Positions 42,187-50,782 of a stretch of 64,000 nt of DNA are shown in pieces. Numbering within the stretch: position 1 is the first letter of the stretch; every line of letters starts with the position of its first letter. Under the pieces are notes generated by a model that was not told the DNA's origin, did not search any database, and was given only the letters and a program-made list of their open reading frames with translations. The DNA is from Halorussus amylolyticus (GTDB taxonomy: Archaea; Halobacteriota; Halobacteria; Halobacteriales; Haladaptataceae): positions 68,276-132,275 of the forward strand of contig NZ_ML974135.1 of assembly GCF_004143485.2 (NCBI RefSeq). Reading direction: 5' to 3'. The translations under genes were made by a program, and so were the position numbers.

Positions 42187-43557
42187 ATGAAGCGTCGCAC
42201 GATACTTCGCGGGACGCTCCTCGCAGTCATCGCGCTGTCGGCAGGCCTGCTCGCGGTCGGCTGGCTGCAGGCCCCCGAGGACGCGACCGCGTCGGCCGCC
42301 GAGCAGATGGACAGACCGTTCGAGGAACGGGACCCGGTCGCGGGCGACCGCGCGGGTGCGACCGTGGTGACGACCGACCCGCCGGGCGCGAACGACGGAA
42401 CCGCGGCCATCGTGGCGTTCGCACCCGACGGTCGGCCGCTGTACCACAACGACACGTACGGCAACTACTTCGACGTGGACCCCGACCCCGAGGACTCCCG
42501 GTCGGTCCTCTACGTCGCCGGAAGCCGGTACGACTCGTGTCCGTCGGACGTTGCGGCCCGCGCCGAGGAGTCCTTCGAGGACGGCTGTGCGAAGGTGGTC
42601 GTCGAGCGGGCAAACCTGACCACGGGCGAGACCGAACGGCTCCACACGGCGGTGACCGGCTGGGACATCTGGCACGACGTCGACCGCGTCGGCGACGACG
42701 AACTGCTCGTGGCCGACATCGCCGAGGACAGGGCGTTCGTGCTGAACCTGACGACCGACGAGCGAGAGTGGACCTGGAACGCCGACGAGGACTACGACAA
42801 GGACGAGAGCGGCGGCGCGCCCGGCGACTGGACGCACATCAACGACGTGGAGGCCCTAGAGGACGGGCGCGTGATGGTGAGCCTCCGCAATCACGACCGC
42901 GTGGCGTTCGTCGAACCGGGCGAGGGCGTCGAGCGCGACTGGACGCTCGGGGCGGAGGACGCCTACGACACCCTTTACGAGCAACACAACCCGGACTACA
43001 TCCCCGAGAAGCGCGGCGGCCCGGCCGTCATCGTCGCCGATTCGGAGAACAACCGCGTCGTCGAGTATCAGCGGGACGAGTCGGAGTGGAGCCGAAGCTG
43101 GGAGTGGTCCGACGACCGCCTCCAGTGGCCCCGCGACGCCGACCGCCTGCCGAACGACCACACGCTCGTCACCGACTCGCAGGGCAACCGCATCCTCGAA
43201 CTCGACGAGGACGACGAGGTCGTCTGGACGGTGAGCGTCCCCACTCCCTACGAGGCCGAACGACTCGGCACCGGCGACGAGAGCGCGGGCGGGTGGAGCA
43301 AGGCCGCGATAGAGGGCGAGAGTGGCGAGTACGTTGGCGGCGGTGACGGCGAGATGGAGTCGAAGACGGGCCTCGCGTGGGCCGTCGCCTTCCTGACCGG
43401 ACCGGCCGTCAACGGGGTGCTATACGTCGCACCGGCGTGGATGACCGTCTCCGACGTGGCGGTCGCGGGCGCGTTGGCCGCCAGCGCCGGCGCCCTGCTA
43501 CTGTTGGAACTGCGGTGGTCTCGCTTCGGTATCCGCTCTATCCGCCGTCGCCCGTGA
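42187..43557 (+). CDS. Arylsulfotransferase (ASST)-like membrane-anchored beta-propeller
   Basis: 456 residues. N-terminal helix (LRGTLLAVIALSAGLLAVGW) and a C-terminal pair of helices (GLAWAVAFLTGPAVNGVLYV, VAVAGALAASAGALLLLELR) flank a propeller with the ASST pattern: DWTHINDVEALEDGRVMVSL, YEQHNPDYIPE and WPRDADRLPNDHTLVTDSQG. In bacterial ASST a histidine in such a blade takes the sulfate group from a phenyl sulfate; His279 (approximately) in the DWTHIND segment is the best counterpart. Whether sulfation of surface glycans is the function is unknown. Third of the propeller genes; 78 bases after the lipoprotein gene. The following 159 bases are gene-free. Confidence 0.78.
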   Translation: MKRRTILRGTLLAVIALSAGLLAVGWLQAPEDATASAAEQMDRPFEERDPVAGDRAGATVVTTDPPGANDGTAAIVAFAPDGRPLYHNDTYGNYFDVDPDPEDSRSVLYVAGSRYDSCPSDVAARAEESFEDGCAKVVVERANLTTGETERLHTAVTGWDIWHDVDRVGDDELLVADIAEDRAFVLNLTTDEREWTWNADEDYDKDESGGAPGDWTHINDVEALEDGRVMVSLRNHDRVAFVEPGEGVERDWTLGAEDAYDTLYEQHNPDYIPEKRGGPAVIVADSENNRVVEYQRDESEWSRSWEWSDDRLQWPRDADRLPNDHTLVTDSQGNRILELDEDDEVVWTVSVPTPYEAERLGTGDESAGGWSKAAIEGESGEYVGGGDGEMESKTGLAWAVAFLTGPAVNGVLYVAPAWMTVSDVAVAGALAASAGALLLLELRWSRFGIRSIRRRP

Positions 43558-43716
43558 CGACGGTGACCCCGCCGCGATACCCGGCGGTGACTCCATCCTC
43601 GATATCCGCGCAACGGCCGAGGGCGCACCTCGACCCGCTTCGCGGCCGTCCGGGCGGACGAATTAAGGGGCCCCCCGTCGAACGACGTACTACTTTCTTC
43701 GCGAGGGGGAGTACAC

Positions 43717-44724
43717 ATGTCAAGTACGGATAAGCTCAGAGTCGGCGTCATCGGCGGCGGCTACATCGGGACCACGGTGGGACGGCTGTTCAACAACGAC
43801 CCGCGCTCGACGGTGACCGCGCTCGCGGACATCGACCCCGAGACGCGGCGAACCGCTGGCGAGACGCTCTATGTGGGCGAGGGGTCGCAGTACGACGACT
43901 ACGTCGAGATGCTCGACGCGGAGCCGTTGGACGCGATTCTCGTCGGCACGCCTCACACGCTCCACTACGAACAGGTGACGGCGGCGCTCGACCGCGACAT
44001 GCACGTCTTCTGCGACAAGCCGCTGACGACCGACCTCGGACAGGCCCGCGAACTCACCGACCGCGCCGAATCGAGCGACCGCGTACTGATGGTGGGCTAC
44101 CAGCGCCACCTCAACCCCGCGTTCATCTCGGCGCGCGAGCGGTGGCAGGGCGACCTGGAACCCGACTACGTGAGCGCCGAAATCACGCAGAACTGGATTT
44201 CCCGATTCAGAGAGACGTGGCGGACCGACCCCGACCTCTCGGGCGGCGGGAACCTCTACGACACCGGAAGCCACCTCATCGACGGCGTGCTCTGGACCAC
44301 CGGACTCGTCCCCGAGGAGGTCAGCGCCGAGATGGTGTTCGCCGACGACGAGGGGCGGGTGGACCAGCGCGCCATCCTCACGGTGGAGTTCAAGAACGGC
44401 GCGCACGGCACCATCGCGGTCCACAGCGACGCCCCGTGCGTGCGCGAACACATCCACATCTGGGACCGCGAGGGCGCGGTGTACCTCGAAGGCCGCCAGT
44501 GGGAGGAGCGCCAAATCAGTCGCATCGACGCCGACAGCACCACGGTCGTTCCGTACATCGACCGCGAGCAACAGCGCGACAAGGCCGAGGCGTTCGTCGA
44601 TTGCATCGAGACGGGCGAACGGCCGCCTGCGACCGCTCGGGACGCGCTCGCGGTGACGGCGCTGACCGAGGCGGCCTACGAGTCGGCTAGGAGTGGGGAG
44701 CGAGTAGTCGTGGAGTTGGAGTGA
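43717..44724 (+). CDS. Gfo/Idh/MocA-family oxidoreductase
   Basis: 335 residues. Rossmann dinucleotide motif VGVIGGGYIGTTVGRL at about 9-24, the family EKP-like lysine motif as HVFCDKPLTTDLGQA, and a C-terminal alpha/beta domain with GGGNLYDTGSHLIDGVLWTTG, whose His is part of the usual catalytic set. These enzymes oxidise or epimerise sugars and inositol with NAD(P). The substrate cannot be deduced. It lies after the propeller cluster, on the same strand, separated by 159 bases. No regulator is adjacent. Confidence 0.9.
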   Translation: MSSTDKLRVGVIGGGYIGTTVGRLFNNDPRSTVTALADIDPETRRTAGETLYVGEGSQYDDYVEMLDAEPLDAILVGTPHTLHYEQVTAALDRDMHVFCDKPLTTDLGQARELTDRAESSDRVLMVGYQRHLNPAFISARERWQGDLEPDYVSAEITQNWISRFRETWRTDPDLSGGGNLYDTGSHLIDGVLWTTGLVPEEVSAEMVFADDEGRVDQRAILTVEFKNGAHGTIAVHSDAPCVREHIHIWDREGAVYLEGRQWEERQISRIDADSTTVVPYIDREQQRDKAEAFVDCIETGERPPATARDALAVTALTEAAYESARSGERVVVELE

Positions 44725-44774
44725 GGAGAGCTCTGTGCAAAATACTAATTAGGTGTGAGGTCATTGGAGTAGAT

Positions 44775-44906
44775 ATGAGTAAGACCGAAGTGCGCGACGA
44801 GGAGGTGGAGGATGAGGCCCAAGAGAGCATCGACCGGGCCATCGACGAAGCCCTCGACCTCGACTTCGCGTCACTTCAGGAAGTCAAAGAGGCGTTTCGG
44901 AGTTAA
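44775..44906 (+). CDS. 43-residue acidic protein, antitoxin candidate
   Basis: 43 residues, MSKTEVRDEEVEDEAQESID onward, then a predicted helix RAIDEALDLDFASLQEVKEA. A TACTAATTA box 27 bases upstream supports the ATG at 44775. Its highly acidic, mostly helical composition and its position 50 bases before a RelE-like protein gene suggest a small antitoxin. No conserved family is recognised. The region is less GC-rich than its neighbours, as is common for mobile toxin/antitoxin cassettes. Confidence 0.55.
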   Translation: MSKTEVRDEEVEDEAQESIDRAIDEALDLDFASLQEVKEAFRS

Positions 44907-44925
44907 CTCGGCTTCAATCTAATTC

Positions 44926-44933
44926 TTTAAATT
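44926..44933 (+). promoter_or_regulatory. TATA box of the RelE-like gene
   Basis: TTTAAATT is centred 27 bases before the GTG start at 44957. The gene therefore has its own promoter, in addition to possible read-through from the 43-residue gene. Confidence 0.6.
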
Positions 44934-44956
44934 CCCTCGTTCGAAAGAATCAGGCA

Positions 44957-45379
44957 GTGCCTGTCAGTTTAGGTGAAGAAAATCGGGTTGCGATTCCACC
45001 CTCAGTTTTAGGCGGGATTGCCAGTTTGAGTCGAACGCAATCCGACCACGTCCAGACCCAGTTGTTGGAAATTACTGAAGCGGGATACACACCAACGAAA
45101 CTGGTGTACAAGCAGTACGGCGACCTCAAGGTGTTTCGATGTGGCGATGAAATGCGTCTCTTTGGAGTGGTTTTAGAAGACCTGACGTATCTCTCGGAGT
45201 TCGACCATCTGGTAATCCTACTGAGCGTGTCAGAACACGAGTACGAGAGGGCGGGCGTGGAGAAGCGACGAGCGAGACAGCTTCAAACTCGATACGCAGC
45301 CATCGACTCGGAAGCAGACTTCTACGAGGAACTGGACGGAGAAGTGTTCGGGTCGCGCGAAGTGCGAGAGTTTCTGTAG
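44957..45379 (+). CDS. RelE/ParE-like hypothetical protein
   Basis: 140 residues with a GTG start, placed 27 bases after a TATA box. The core LVYKQYGDLKVFRCGDEMRLFGVVLEDL reads as the beta-strands of a RelE/ParE-type toxin (compact, with Arg/Lys on the strands); LVILLSVSEHEYERAG and the basic EKRRARQLQTRYAA follow. It is not a clear match to any named family. Pairing with the small acidic gene upstream makes a toxin role plausible. The 215 AT-rich bases after it (45380-45594) contain only a 20-codon frame that I do not support as a gene. Confidence 0.6.
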   Translation: MPVSLGEENRVAIPPSVLGGIASLSRTQSDHVQTQLLEITEAGYTPTKLVYKQYGDLKVFRCGDEMRLFGVVLEDLTYLSEFDHLVILLSVSEHEYERAGVEKRRARQLQTRYAAIDSEADFYEELDGEVFGSREVREFL

Positions 45380-45594
45380 CCACTGATAACAGTGAACGTC
45401 AGCACTGTGCAGAGCGTGGGTAGCTTCAGGTTAGAATGAGATTGCTATACTTTAATCTAGTCATATATAACCTGACCGGCTTAGTGGCGAGATATTAAAC
45501 CTAGCCCAAAATCCACCGCTACCCAAATTCAGGGTTCTACACAAATACAGTTATAATACTGATTTCGAATTAACGGAGTCGAGACAAAACTATT

Positions 45595-47232
45595 TCACTC
45601 CGCCGAAAGCCCACCCACCACCTCCCTAACCGCCCGCTTCGCTTCGACCTTCCCGTCGTACCTCGAACGCCTACTCTCTACGTCCACCACGTCACCTCTC
45701 ACGTCGCCGTCCATCTCCTCGGGCACGGGCACGTCCAGCAACGAACACGCGGTCGGCGCGAAGTCGGTCAGGTCCACCGTCACCCCCGACTCGTTTTTCA
45801 CCGGGCCGCCCCACGCGTAGAAGATGCCGTTCATCTCGTTCATCGAGGTGTGCGACCCGGTCTTGGGCGGTTCGCCGAACACGCGGTTGGTCTTCATCGT
45901 CTGGGGGTACTGAATCTGGTAGCCCGGCGCGGGCATACAGACGAGGTCCGGGCGGGTGTCGGCGAATGCGTCGCCGTACACGTCCTCGCCGTAGAGCACC
46001 GAGTCGATGACCCGGTCGCCGCGCTCGGGGTGTTCGATGGCGAGGAGCTGGTCGCGGAGTCGGTCCCGAATCTCGTCGTAGTTCCCGGGCGAAATCGCGC
46101 CCTCGTCGTGGTCGTCGGTGTTGAGGTAGATTTGGCCGCCGCTGGCGACCGTGAACGCCGCGGTCCGATTCCAGTCGATGTCCTTCCGGGAGATGGTCAA
46201 CAGTTCTGCGAGGTCGGGACCCGACCCGTCGCCGCTGGTCCGGGCCACGCCCATCTTGAGCTTCGAGAACAGATTGAGTTCGCTCATCACCGTCTCGACC
46301 GCGTCGTAGATGTGGTTGTAGCCGAACTGCTTGAGACGGGTCCACGGCCGGGATTCGAGGTCGAGGTAGCCCGCGCTGTAGAGCCACGAATTGAGGTTGA
46401 TGGTCTGGTAGATGGGACCGTGGCCGTGGTCAGACAGCACCATCAGGGTGTCGTCGTCGCCGATTTCGTCCATCACCCACCCGAGGAAGTCGTCGTAGAG
46501 TTCGAGGAGTTCGAGCGGCTTGTCGCGGTGGCGCGCCGCGACTCCGGGGTCGTGCTTGGGGTGGTCTTCGTTCAGGACGTGCCCGAGGACGTGGAGGACG
46601 TTGTCCGGCCCGGAGAACACCAGCGAGTAGAACGCCGCGGGGTACTCCTCGACGAGGAGTTTCGCGACCGCGATTCGCTTGCGCTCGATTTCGAAGAAGG
46701 TGTCGAGCAGGTCGCCGAGGTTCCCCTCGTCGGTGCCGTCGTCGTAGCTCTCGTAGGGGTCCACGTCGTACTCGCCCACCCGGTCTTCGATGTCGGCTTC
46801 GAGTTCGTCGGGGTAGGCGTACGACCCCGACGGCGGCGTGGTGATGTTGTCCGAGATGTGGAACCCCGCGGTCCGGGACGGCGGGTAGCCCGGCATCACG
46901 TTCATCACGCCCGAGCGAAGCCCCTCGGCGTCGAGGTACTCCCACACCGGGACCGACTGCTCGCGGAGCGTGTCGGCGGTGACGAACTCGGTGTCGTACC
47001 CGCCCGCGTCCTTGAGCATGAAGTTGTAGACGCCGTGATTGCCGGGGTTCCGTCCGGTGGCGAACGAACTCCACGCAATCATCGAGAGCGGCGGCACCGT
47101 CGAGCGCGTGGTCCCGTCGGTCCCCTCCGCGCGCATTCGCTCGAAGTTGGGGAGGCGTCCGGCGTCGATACCCGCGTCCACGAGTTCCGGCGGGACGCCG
47201 TCGAGTCCGAAGACGTACACTGACCCCGTCAC
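45595..47232 (-). CDS. Type I phosphodiesterase / alkaline-phosphatase-superfamily protein
   Basis: 545 residues. The metal and nucleophile set is visible: FGLDGVPPELVDAG; STVPPLSMIAWSSFATGRNP, which carries the nucleophilic Ser/Thr; FSGPDNVLHVLGH; TLMVLSDHGHGP; and TGSHTSMNEMNG. No signal peptide is present. Homologues hydrolyse phosphodiester or phosphonate bonds of nucleotides or glycan/lipid head groups and often lie in haloarchaeal glycosylation regions. The start codon overlaps the stop of a 75-residue gene by 4 bases (ATGA). That gene is preceded by a GT2 gene, so the three form one operon. The natural substrate is unknown. Confidence 0.87.
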   Translation of the reverse strand: MTGSVYVFGLDGVPPELVDAGIDAGRLPNFERMRAEGTDGTTRSTVPPLSMIAWSSFATGRNPGNHGVYNFMLKDAGGYDTEFVTADTLREQSVPVWEYLDAEGLRSGVMNVMPGYPPSRTAGFHISDNITTPPSGSYAYPDELEADIEDRVGEYDVDPYESYDDGTDEGNLGDLLDTFFEIERKRIAVAKLLVEEYPAAFYSLVFSGPDNVLHVLGHVLNEDHPKHDPGVAARHRDKPLELLELYDDFLGWVMDEIGDDDTLMVLSDHGHGPIYQTINLNSWLYSAGYLDLESRPWTRLKQFGYNHIYDAVETVMSELNLFSKLKMGVARTSGDGSGPDLAELLTISRKDIDWNRTAAFTVASGGQIYLNTDDHDEGAISPGNYDEIRDRLRDQLLAIEHPERGDRVIDSVLYGEDVYGDAFADTRPDLVCMPAPGYQIQYPQTMKTNRVFGEPPKTGSHTSMNEMNGIFYAWGGPVKNESGVTVDLTDFAPTACSLLDVPVPEEMDGDVRGDVVDVESRRSRYDGKVEAKRAVREVVGGLSAE

Positions 47233-47456
47233 TTTTCGAGGTACCCCAGTTGTTCGAGGCGGTCTTCGACCACGTCGTCGTTCGCGCTGTCGCCGTCGGC
47301 GGCGACGGCACCGCCGTCGCCGCCGCGCTCCAGTTCGGCGGCCGCGCCGTCGAGGACGTAGCGGGCGAGTTCGTCGGCGTCGTCGAAGCCGTCGAGTCGG
47401 TCGGCGAGTGATTCGTAGCGGTCGCTGAGGTCCGGAGGGAGTGTGAAGTCAGTCAT
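47229..47456 (-). CDS. 75-residue acidic protein in the glycan operon
   Basis: 75 residues: DFTLPPDLSDRYESLADRLD, then a helix DDADELARYVLDGAAAELE, a low-complexity acidic linker and a C-terminal DRLEQLGYLEK. It overlaps the phosphodiesterase start by ATGA and begins one base after the GT2 stop, so its translation is tightly coupled to both. The helical ends could be a scaffold linking them. No known family is recognised. Confidence 0.7.
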   Translation of the reverse strand: MTDFTLPPDLSDRYESLADRLDGFDDADELARYVLDGAAAELERGGDGGAVAADGDSANDDVVEDRLEQLGYLEK

Positions 47457-47457
47457 G

Positions 47458-48222
47458 TTATCGTCCCCGCTCGGAGCGGAGGGTGAAGGGCTGTCGTCGT
47501 CTGGCGAGTCTGGCGAGAAACACCATCACGGTGAGACCGTGCTTGACCGGGTTGTACGTCTGGCCTTCGAGATTTTCGTATCGGGCGTCGATTGCGCGCT
47601 CGGCGATGGTCAGCCCCTCGGTGGTCGCCGAGTCTATCATCTCGGACTCGACGCCCATCCCGTCGGTCGTGAGCGAGAGGTCCGAGAGCGCCCGCGGCGA
47701 GAACGCCCGGAAGCCGCTCTGGGTGTCGGTGAGGTCCGCGCCCGTGACCTGCGTGGTGCAGTAGTCGAGGACTAACTGGCCGACGCGCCGGTAGACGGGC
47801 GTCTCGTCGGAGTCCTCGGCCGCGAGGTACCGGCTTCCGATGACCATGTCGGCCTCGCCCTCGACGACCGGGGCGGCGAGCGACGGGATGTCGGCCGGGT
47901 CGTGCTGGCCGTCGGCGTCGAGCAGGACGAGCGCGTCGCAGTCGAGGTCAGCGGCGTGGTCGAACAGGGTCCGGACCGCGGCGCCCTTCCCGCGATTTCG
48001 CTCGTGGCGAATCACGGTCGCGTCGGTCTGCTCGACCAGCACGGGGGTGCGGTCCGTGCTGCCGTCGTCCACTACCACCACGTCGTCGGCGTATCGCGTG
48101 ACGCCGAGGACGGTGCTTCCGATACCGCTCTCTTCGTTGTACGCGGGGATACCGACGACCACGTGCGCGTTCGCGAGGGCGTCGTTCGCGGCGCACCCGT
48201 CCTTCGGGACCTGTAAACTCAT
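47458..48222 (-). CDS. GT2-family glycosyltransferase (dolichyl-phosphate sugar synthase-like)
   Basis: 254 residues. GT-A fold with VVVGIPAYNEESGIGSTVLG, nucleotide-sugar and metal motifs VVVDDGSTDRT and LVLLDADGQHDPADI, and the acceptor-side TDTQSGFRAFSPRAL. There is no C-terminal membrane domain, so it resembles the soluble AglJ/AglD-type and Alg5-like synthases that charge dolichol phosphate with a hexose. The sugar is unspecified. First gene of a three-gene operon with the 75-residue protein and the phosphodiesterase. The 222 bases upstream of it (48223-48444) include a small hairpin, ACGGAGT/ACTCCGT. Confidence 0.88.
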   Translation of the reverse strand: MSLQVPKDGCAANDALANAHVVVGIPAYNEESGIGSTVLGVTRYADDVVVVDDGSTDRTPVLVEQTDATVIRHERNRGKGAAVRTLFDHAADLDCDALVLLDADGQHDPADIPSLAAPVVEGEADMVIGSRYLAAEDSDETPVYRRVGQLVLDYCTTQVTGADLTDTQSGFRAFSPRALSDLSLTTDGMGVESEMIDSATTEGLTIAERAIDARYENLEGQTYNPVKHGLTVMVFLARLARRRQPFTLRSERGR

Positions 48223-48444
48223 GATTCGGTCGGATTATGCGACCATTTCCGGCCCCTTTGTTCTCCATTCCCTATACGGCGCGTAGTCGGTCTTTACGCG
48301 AGTATAGGCCCGGCGTGCGCCGACCACACCGAATACCGCGTGGTACAGCGTAGCACCCCTTCCGGAAACGAGACGTTGTAGGCACGGAGTTGTGACTCCG
48401 TACGCGAAACGTAAGGTCGGGCTATCGGGCGAGCGCCGTCCGAG

Positions 48445-49995
48445 TCACCGGTCGCTGAACTCGACGCCCGTGATTTCGAACCGCGCCCCGCCGTCGGCGC
48501 TGTCGCCCACCGAGAGGCACCAGCCGTGTGCGTGCGCAATCTGTTTGACGATTGCGAGTCCGAACCCGGTTCCGGTCTCGGTCGTGGAGTAGCCCGACTC
48601 GAACACCTGCTCGCGCTCGTCGGCCGGAATCCCTCGTCCGTCGTCGGCGACGTAGAAGCCGTCGTCGGTCACGCCGACCCGTACCGCCACGCCCTCGTCG
48701 GAAGCCGCGTCGTCCGAGTGGGATTCGGACCCGTGCTCCACGGCGTCCTCGCACGACGTGCGAGGGCTCGGCGAACCGTGTTCCACCGCGTTCGACACCA
48801 GATTTTCGAGCAACTGCTTCGTTCGGCTCTCGTCGGCGACGAGCGTGGCCGACCCCTCGACTCGGAGATTCGCGCCTGCCGTATCGACCATCTCCCACGC
48901 GGCGGTGGCGACCGCTTCCAGACTCACGTCGCCGGTCTCGCTCACCCTTCGACCCTGTTCGGCCAGCACGAGCGTGCTCTCGACGATTTCGTCGATTCGG
49001 CTGAGCGAGCGTTCGATTCGGTCGAGATGCTCGGGTTCCGACGACTCCCGGGCCAGTTCGACCGACCCCTGCGCCACGTTGAGAGGGTTTCTGAGGTCGT
49101 GCGAGATGGCGTTCGTGATTCCCTCTAGCTGGTCGCTCTGGCGCTTCAACGTCCGTTCGTGGTCTTCGAGTTCGGTCACGTCCCGGCTGTTCACCACGAA
49201 CCCCCTGATGTCGGGGTCGTCGAGGAGATTCCGGCCCCTCGATTCGAGGACGGGCCACGACCCGTCCTCGTGTTTGAATCGGAACTTGACCACCGGCTGC
49301 TGGTCGGACTCCTTGACCGCCTCGAAGAAGCTCTCCATCGCACCTTGTCGGTCGTCGGGATGAGCGTAATCGAAGATGTACTCGCCGACCATCTCCTCGG
49401 GTTCGTAGCCGAAGATGTGCTTCGCGGACGGCGAGAGGTACTGGAACCGCGCGTCGTCGCCGACGACCGAGATTACGTCGGTCGAGTTCTCGATGAGCTT
49501 GCTGAACCGCTTCTGTGCGCGCTCGACGGCTCGTTTCGCGCGGTGTTGTTCGACCGCGTTCCGGATACGATTCGCCAACACCGGGTACTGTCCCGTCCCG
49601 ACCTCCTTCTGGAGGTAGTCGGTGACGCCCGACGAGATGGCTTCCGACGCGATTTCCTCGCTTCCCTTCCCCGTAAAGAGGATGAAGGGGAGGTCCCCGT
49701 CTCGGGCGCGGACCGTTTCGAGGAACTCCAGTCCGTTCATCGAGGGCATGTCGTAGTCGCTGACGATGCAGTCTACCGACTCGGTTTCGAGGGTTTCGAG
49801 CGCGCTATCTATCGTCGTCTGAGTCGTGATTTCGAAGTCGTCGTGTTGGCGTTCGAGATACGTCGCCGTCAGGTCGGCGAGGTCGGGTTCGTCGTCGACG
49901 TGGAGAACGGTAATCGTCTCCGGAACCGCGGTGTCGTCGCTCTGAAATCGCCCGGTATCGGTGAGCGCGTTCTGAAACCGACTGAACTCAGACAT
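48445..49995 (-). CDS. REC-PAS histidine kinase with a palindrome-encoded insert
   Basis: 516 residues. Receiver (about 28-145) with VLHVDDEPDLA and phosphoacceptor Asp80 in IVSDYDMPSMNG; PAS (163-275); phosphorylated His299 in ITNAISHDLRNPLN; N-box LLENLVSNAVEHG; ATP-lid motifs DDGRGIP and GTGFGLAIVK. After the N-box, residues 408-435 form a low-complexity insert in which EDAVEHGS duplicates the N-box end (AVEHGS). The DNA there contains an inverted repeat (48747-48765). Such inserts between the N and G1 boxes recur in haloarchaeal kinases. It overlaps the 206-residue gene upstream by 8 bases. Cytoplasmic. Confidence 0.92.
   Translation of the reverse strand: MSEFSRFQNALTDTGRFQSDDTAVPETITVLHVDDEPDLADLTATYLERQHDDFEITTQTTIDSALETLETESVDCIVSDYDMPSMNGLEFLETVRARDGDLPFILFTGKGSEEIASEAISSGVTDYLQKEVGTGQYPVLANRIRNAVEQHRAKRAVERAQKRFSKLIENSTDVISVVGDDARFQYLSPSAKHIFGYEPEEMVGEYIFDYAHPDDRQGAMESFFEAVKESDQQPVVKFRFKHEDGSWPVLESRGRNLLDDPDIRGFVVNSRDVTELEDHERTLKRQSDQLEGITNAISHDLRNPLNVAQGSVELARESSEPEHLDRIERSLSRIDEIVESTLVLAEQGRRVSETGDVSLEAVATAAWEMVDTAGANLRVEGSATLVADESRTKQLLENLVSNAVEHGSPSPRTSCEDAVEHGSESHSDDAASDEGVAVRVGVTDDGFYVADDGRGIPADEREQVFESGYSTTETGTGFGLAIVKQIAHAHGWCLSVGDSADGGARFEITGVEFSDR
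48747..48765. repeat. Short perfect inverted repeat in the histidine-kinase insert
   Basis: CCTCGCAC and GTGCGAGG flank GAC. It lies in the linker-encoding insert between the duplicated VEHGS segments of the kinase gene, so it is tolerated as coding sequence in a surface loop. It resembles the palindromes inside the GT87-like and MBL genes in form but not in sequence. Confidence 0.6.
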
Positions 49996-50608
49996 GGTGG
50001 TGTGAGTCGAGTATCCGCTCGAAGTACGGAATCATCGTCCGTTTGGCCTGCTCCCAGTGTTTTTGCGTGCGCATGTCGTGTAACTCCACCGCGAGCGCGT
50101 ACCGCGAGGCCTCCGGACCGTGTCCGGACTTGCCGTATCTGGGCTTGTACGGATACTCGGGGTCCTGCATCGCGGCCCGGAGTTCGTACACCTGCGCCCG
50201 CTGAATCGGCGACCAGTAGTCGCCCCCGACCTTGTGGTTCTTCCACGCGCGAGTGCTCGCGTCGGCGTATCGCGGGTCGATACCGACTATCGATGCCCGC
50301 TCTCGGAACTTCGACCTGACCGGCTCCCAGTCGGCGTCCGAAAGCGAGTCGTAGTCGATTTCCCCGTCGGGCATGTGGGACACTTCGAGGTCGTCTTTGT
50401 TCCAGAGCGCGTCCACGTAGGCGAGGCTCGCGCGCCGGGCGGTGTCGCGGTCGAGATGTGCGAACTGGAGCGAATCGACCGCCCAGAAAGCCTCGATTGC
50501 TTCCTCGCGGTCCCGACTGTCGTGGGCCCGAAATCCTACGCAGAGCTGTTCGGCCATGTGGCTCGCCTTCTCCTCGGAACTCCACGCTTCGGGCGTTTGG
50601 TCACTCAT
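49988..50608 (-). CDS. Uncharacterised 206-residue protein coupled to a histidine kinase
   Basis: 206 residues, not recognised. It is soluble, His- and Trp-rich, and predicted helical. Visible segments are MAEQLCVGFRAHDSRDREEA, a central GDYWSPIQRAQVYELRAAMQ, then EYPYKPRYGKSGHGPEASRY and a C-terminal SHHHV. The stop overlaps the kinase start by 8 bases, so it is translated just ahead of the kinase and may be its signal-binding partner; that is inference. The leader (50609-50782) contains an AT-rich stretch with ACTTA/TAAGT arms. Confidence 0.65.
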   Translation of the reverse strand: MSDQTPEAWSSEEKASHMAEQLCVGFRAHDSRDREEAIEAFWAVDSLQFAHLDRDTARRASLAYVDALWNKDDLEVSHMPDGEIDYDSLSDADWEPVRSKFRERASIVGIDPRYADASTRAWKNHKVGGDYWSPIQRAQVYELRAAMQDPEYPYKPRYGKSGHGPEASRYALAVELHDMRTQKHWEQAKRTMIPYFERILDSHHHV

Positions 50609-50782
50609 TTATTTGTGTAGAGGGATTTCAGAAAGACTCGTTGAGCTTCGAATGACGTTACTTACGAAGACACTACCACTTATAGCATAAGTATTTTAGG
50701 GCTTTCTATCTCAAGCAGTAGATATATGCTTTTCTCGCTCGCGGAGAAACGCGAAGCGAGTACGGGCGACTGAAGCGACCAC

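Noticed and set aside
45436..45498. 20-codon frame in the AT-rich spacer after the RelE-like gene
   Set aside because: Too short, no TATA box at the right distance and no distinctive composition.
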